This document shows positions 61,000-64,000 of a stretch of DNA of 64,000 nt, in pieces. Location of the stretch: the NCBI RefSeq assembly GCF_954871325.1, contig NC_088779.1, positions 2,048,846-2,112,845 on the forward strand, given 5' to 3'. The stretch's first letter is position 1; each line of letters begins with the position of its first letter. This DNA is from Gordionus sp. m RMFG-2023 (Eukaryota; Nematomorpha; Gordioida; Chordodea; Parachordodidae). The position numbers and the translations under genes are program-made. Below the pieces are notes generated by a model. It was not told the DNA's origin. It worked only from the letters and a program-made list of their open reading frames with translations, and made no database searches.

Positions 61000-62900
61000 C
61001 ATGGTTGAAAGTACTATTTACAGACTTTATTAACATATTTTATTTTAATACAACAATAATTTACTTTATAAGTTCTGCATATTTACTTCACTCCCCATCA
61101 GGTACATATAAGAGGGTATCACATTACGAAGATATTTTGGAATTATTTTCTGAAGTGTCAGCAAATATACTTACTACTAAGCATAAATTCTTTAGAAGAT
61201 ACTTGTAAAATTTTTTTTGATATAGATTGCTTAATATCTCAAAAAAAATTATTTATATACTCAATAAAATGTCTATCTATCTAGTAATATTTATATTATC
61301 AATTTTTTTTCTAGAAATATTGGGAATGAACAACAATGCTATGCAAGTTCAAATGTTCCTAGAAATCATTATTATTATTTTTTTGTTATCTTAGAAATTA
61401 AAGCAAATCCTTACCTGAACAGCCTTAATATCTAGCATTTTTTCTTTAGAGTTTGTTTTGTTGTTAAAGTTTATATTATACATATTTATGAATAGATATA
61501 TTTATATAAGCAGATAACCTGCCAAGGATGACGGTTAATGATAAATTTCTCCTTTATTTGATGATGGGTAAATCAGAAAATTTCCCCTTTTTATCATATG
61601 ATAATGGATGAATTAGAAAATTAACCTATTTTATTAAAAGGTGAATCAGAAATATATTATTGCTAGTTGAGAGTTTTGCATACCTTATCTTCGATTTAAC
61701 ATTGCCCTATAAAACTCTCATTTAGCATATACAAAGAATAAAAAATGTATTTATAAAAAATTTTTGAATTTGTGCGCATAAAATTGAAAATACGAAATGT
61801 ATGCTTCATTAACATATCTATAAAAATACTAGTGTTGTTAAATTAACTAACTTTGACCATCTCTAGTGTGACTCACTCAAGCTTTTAACCTAAACAATTG
61901 AATTAGGTCTCTAAGTTAAGTCTCAACTTGAAGAGTGATTGGAATATTTTTGGTTAAAAACATGGCTACGCTGTTCATAGTTGACTAGGTAGTTTAACAA
62001 CACTAAAAAATATTGGAAAATCCTAGAATAACCTCTCATCTAAATAAATATAAATTTCTAAATCACACCTCATAAAATAAGAAATTTTTTTAATTTCATC
62101 CATTACATCATCGAATATGGGAGAAAATTCAAATTCTACGTCAATCTTGACTAGCCATCAGCTAGTTTGTATATATTTTACTAGCTTTACTAGCTTTTCT
62201 AGCTAACATGTGAAATCTATGAATATATAGAAAATTGATAAAAAATTTAGGATATAATTCAATTACAAATACATTAAACAGGTATCAAAACATGATTGAT
62301 TTATTAAAAAAAAGGCTGTTATAAAAATAGATAATGACAGAGAATAGATATGAGAGCTTTAATTGGCATTGAGAAAAATTGGAAATAGTTGAAAATATGC
62401 TGATTAGGGCTTAAAATTTATAACAGTAAGGGAAAATATAATTTTCATGAAAAATTAATATAAAAGGTTATCGGGCACAAACGAGCTGGAATAAAAATTG
62501 AATCAGGGCAACTTGTTGTTCACTTAAGTGTCGATAGTTATTGTCTGGATTATTGTTAATTTTCAAATTTTATTATATTATTTCATTTACATATGTACTA
62601 ATCTTACCCATAACTGGCGTCTAATTTTTTATCCTTAAATACAATAATTCAAACCTTAACCCTACAATATAAAATATGAAAATTAATATTTATTAAAATA
62701 CAAATTTTTGTAAAAAAAAATGTATATAATTATTATTCCAAATATTTTGAATACAATTATATTGAAAGATTTATTATCTTATTATTATTATCAACATTAT
62801 TAGATTAAATATTCTGGTTAGTTAGTAAAATATATAGATAATTTATACCTGCCCTTATAAATTTAGTTTGCATACGCATTTGCAATTATTCAATTTTTTT
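61000..62900 (+). repeat. Segment duplicated at 14440-15660
   Basis: It lies downstream of gene copy I. Shared words are listed under 14440-15660. It is longer here partly because of the MITE at 61830-62005. No coding was seen. Confidence 0.6.
61830..62005. mobile_element. hAT MITE ('ctttgaccatctc' family)
   Basis: The ends are TAGTGTTGTTAAATTAAC and TTTAACAACACTA. The flanks are AAAAATAC (61822-61829) and AAAAATAT (62006-62013). This is a separate insertion event from the intron-1 copies of the same family. Confidence 0.92.
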
Positions 62901-63430
62901 TTATAGATAATGAAATGGAGAAAATTTTTAAAGTATGCTAACATTTTGGTAATAATATATATTATATAATATATAAAATAAGTTTCAAATAAAATAAGGC
63001 CACCTAAAGAAATAAATTATTTATTTTCCTATTTTCTCATTCTCATTCTTATTATATTATATATTATATTGAATATAATTTAGATTAAATATATTACTTT
63101 ATTATTAGTAATTATATCCAGTATCTTAGTTTTAACTACTTGTTTATTTTATATTAATAGGAAAAGTAATCAGAGTTAACTAATTGCATTTTAATTTTTT
63201 TTATATTCATAGATTATGACAATTTTTTATTTATTTCTATATTTATCAATAAACTTTTTTTTAGGTAAGCAAATGCAAAAGTAAATTTTTCTAAATCTTA
63301 AAAAACATAATTTTTCAAAATTAAATAAACATTAAATATCATAATAATCACAAACAATATGAATTCGATTATTTTTTTGGTCCCAATTTTGATGAAAACT
63401 TTTCTTTGATGCGAAATAAGTGACTCCAAT
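62900..63430. other. 3' flank of copy I
   Basis: AT-rich, without coding. Near 63300-63430 it resembles the region just beyond the stop codon of other copies ('gaaataagtgactcc'). Confidence 0.5.
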
Positions 63431-63431
63431 T

Positions 63432-64000
63432 TTAGAAAATACCGTAACCCATACTTACTATAGAGCTTTTGCTATTGATCTGTATAAAATAAATTTGATT
63501 TATATAAAAGGATATATGATTTCCGGCGAACATGTAATTTTGTTAAAAATCTTGAACTACTTTTACTTTAGTATTTATAATTTATGGAAATCTATTCTAA
63601 GATGTTTGCAATTCTTTCAGAAAATAGATTGAAGCTAGTGAGAGTTAAGAAAAAAATAAAACATTTGAAAAACAAATCAGAAATAAAATTTTAGAAAATA
63701 AATGAAGCATGAATGGATTGAGAATGAACTAACAACGACTCTAGTTGGAATTTTAGCAGCATCCATTTCAAAGTTCAATGAGAACCTTTTGAAACCGCCC
63801 AATTCTTTGGTGTCGCCAAGATTTCTAGGAGTTAGTATCAAGTCATCACCAAATATCACATCCGCCAAATAATCTCCATAATTATATTGAAAATTCACAT
63901 CATCCCCATTAATAACACCTTATGGAAATAAGATATATTGAAAGAACATAAATATTATAATGGATATGAATAATGAACAAATGAACTAAAACAATTTTTA
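63432..64000 (-). CDS. Small secreted protein family, copy I, 3' part
   Basis: Unrecognised family member cut by the window end. Two exons are visible: 63918-63734 (185 nt) and 63479-63432 (48 nt). Exon 4 reads VINGDDVNFQYNYGDY, LADVIFGDDLILTPRN, LGDTKELGGFKRFSLNF, EMDAAKIPTRVV. Exon 5 reads INSKSSIVSMGYGIF and stop. Both are open. The exon 4 donor is GTTAGT. Residues such as GDTKEL match subfamily 1 while GGFKRFSLNFEM matches subfamily 2, so it is an intermediate or mosaic type. Exons 1-3 should lie beyond position 64000. Confidence 0.85.

Noticed and set aside
1-64000. CRISPR array, bacterial operons, rRNA genes
   Set aside because: Nothing of the kind is visible. The spliced genes and transposon content are eukaryotic.

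Overview
This is an AT-rich, intron-containing eukaryotic window with a 10-N scaffold gap at 4905-4914. It is crowded with hAT elements and their short non-autonomous derivatives (MITEs), RTE-type LINE fragments, a second reverse-transcriptase element family, and single Tc1/mariner-like and piggyBac-like relics. That mix, together with GT-AG introns, suggests an invertebrate animal genome, perhaps an arthropod. The sequence alone does not fix the species.

The host content is one family of small secreted proteins that I do not recognise. Every copy is built from five exons of about 76, 72, 96, 185 and 48 nt with the same intron phases. Exon 1 is an almost pure signal peptide. Exons 2-5 encode a mature chain of about 130 residues with two conserved cysteines. 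Complete open copies lie at 7026-9450 (-), 37258-40247 (+), 44330-48359 (+) and 56137-59206 (-), and the 3' end of another at 63432 to the window end (-). Broken relatives are a five-exon pseudogene at 49929-54934 (-) and solitary first exons at 24738, 41406 and 49278 (+).

Two subfamilies alternate. A 'NNRLILLVLLGILG' type gene is followed downstream by a 'NNKLVSLVLFGILG' type gene or its remains: 37258 then 41406, 44330 then 49278, and, on the minus strand, 59206 then 54934. The cluster therefore looks like repeated duplication, once inverted around position 49.8 kb, of a two-gene unit together with its flanks.

Layout. 0-7 kb: hAT relic, an orphan inverted copy of the genes' upstream region, an RTE LINE with a hAT nested in it, a 43-bp tandem repeat, a hAT-like MITE and a Tc1/mariner-like relic. 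7-10 kb: first intact gene. 10-35.6 kb: transposon-rich spacer with RT-element relics, piggyBac-like, RTE LINE, MITEs, simple repeats, a diverged exon-1 relic and a 4.2-kb hAT of ZMYM1-like type. 35.8-60 kb: the main gene array with duplicated upstream and downstream flanks and two larger hAT insertions. 60-64 kb: hAT relic, duplicated flank and the start of a further gene.

The genes presumably act outside the cell. Signal peptides are nearly invariant within a subfamily while the mature chains differ in discrete patches. Shared MITE insertions with 8-bp target duplications give a relative order for the duplications.
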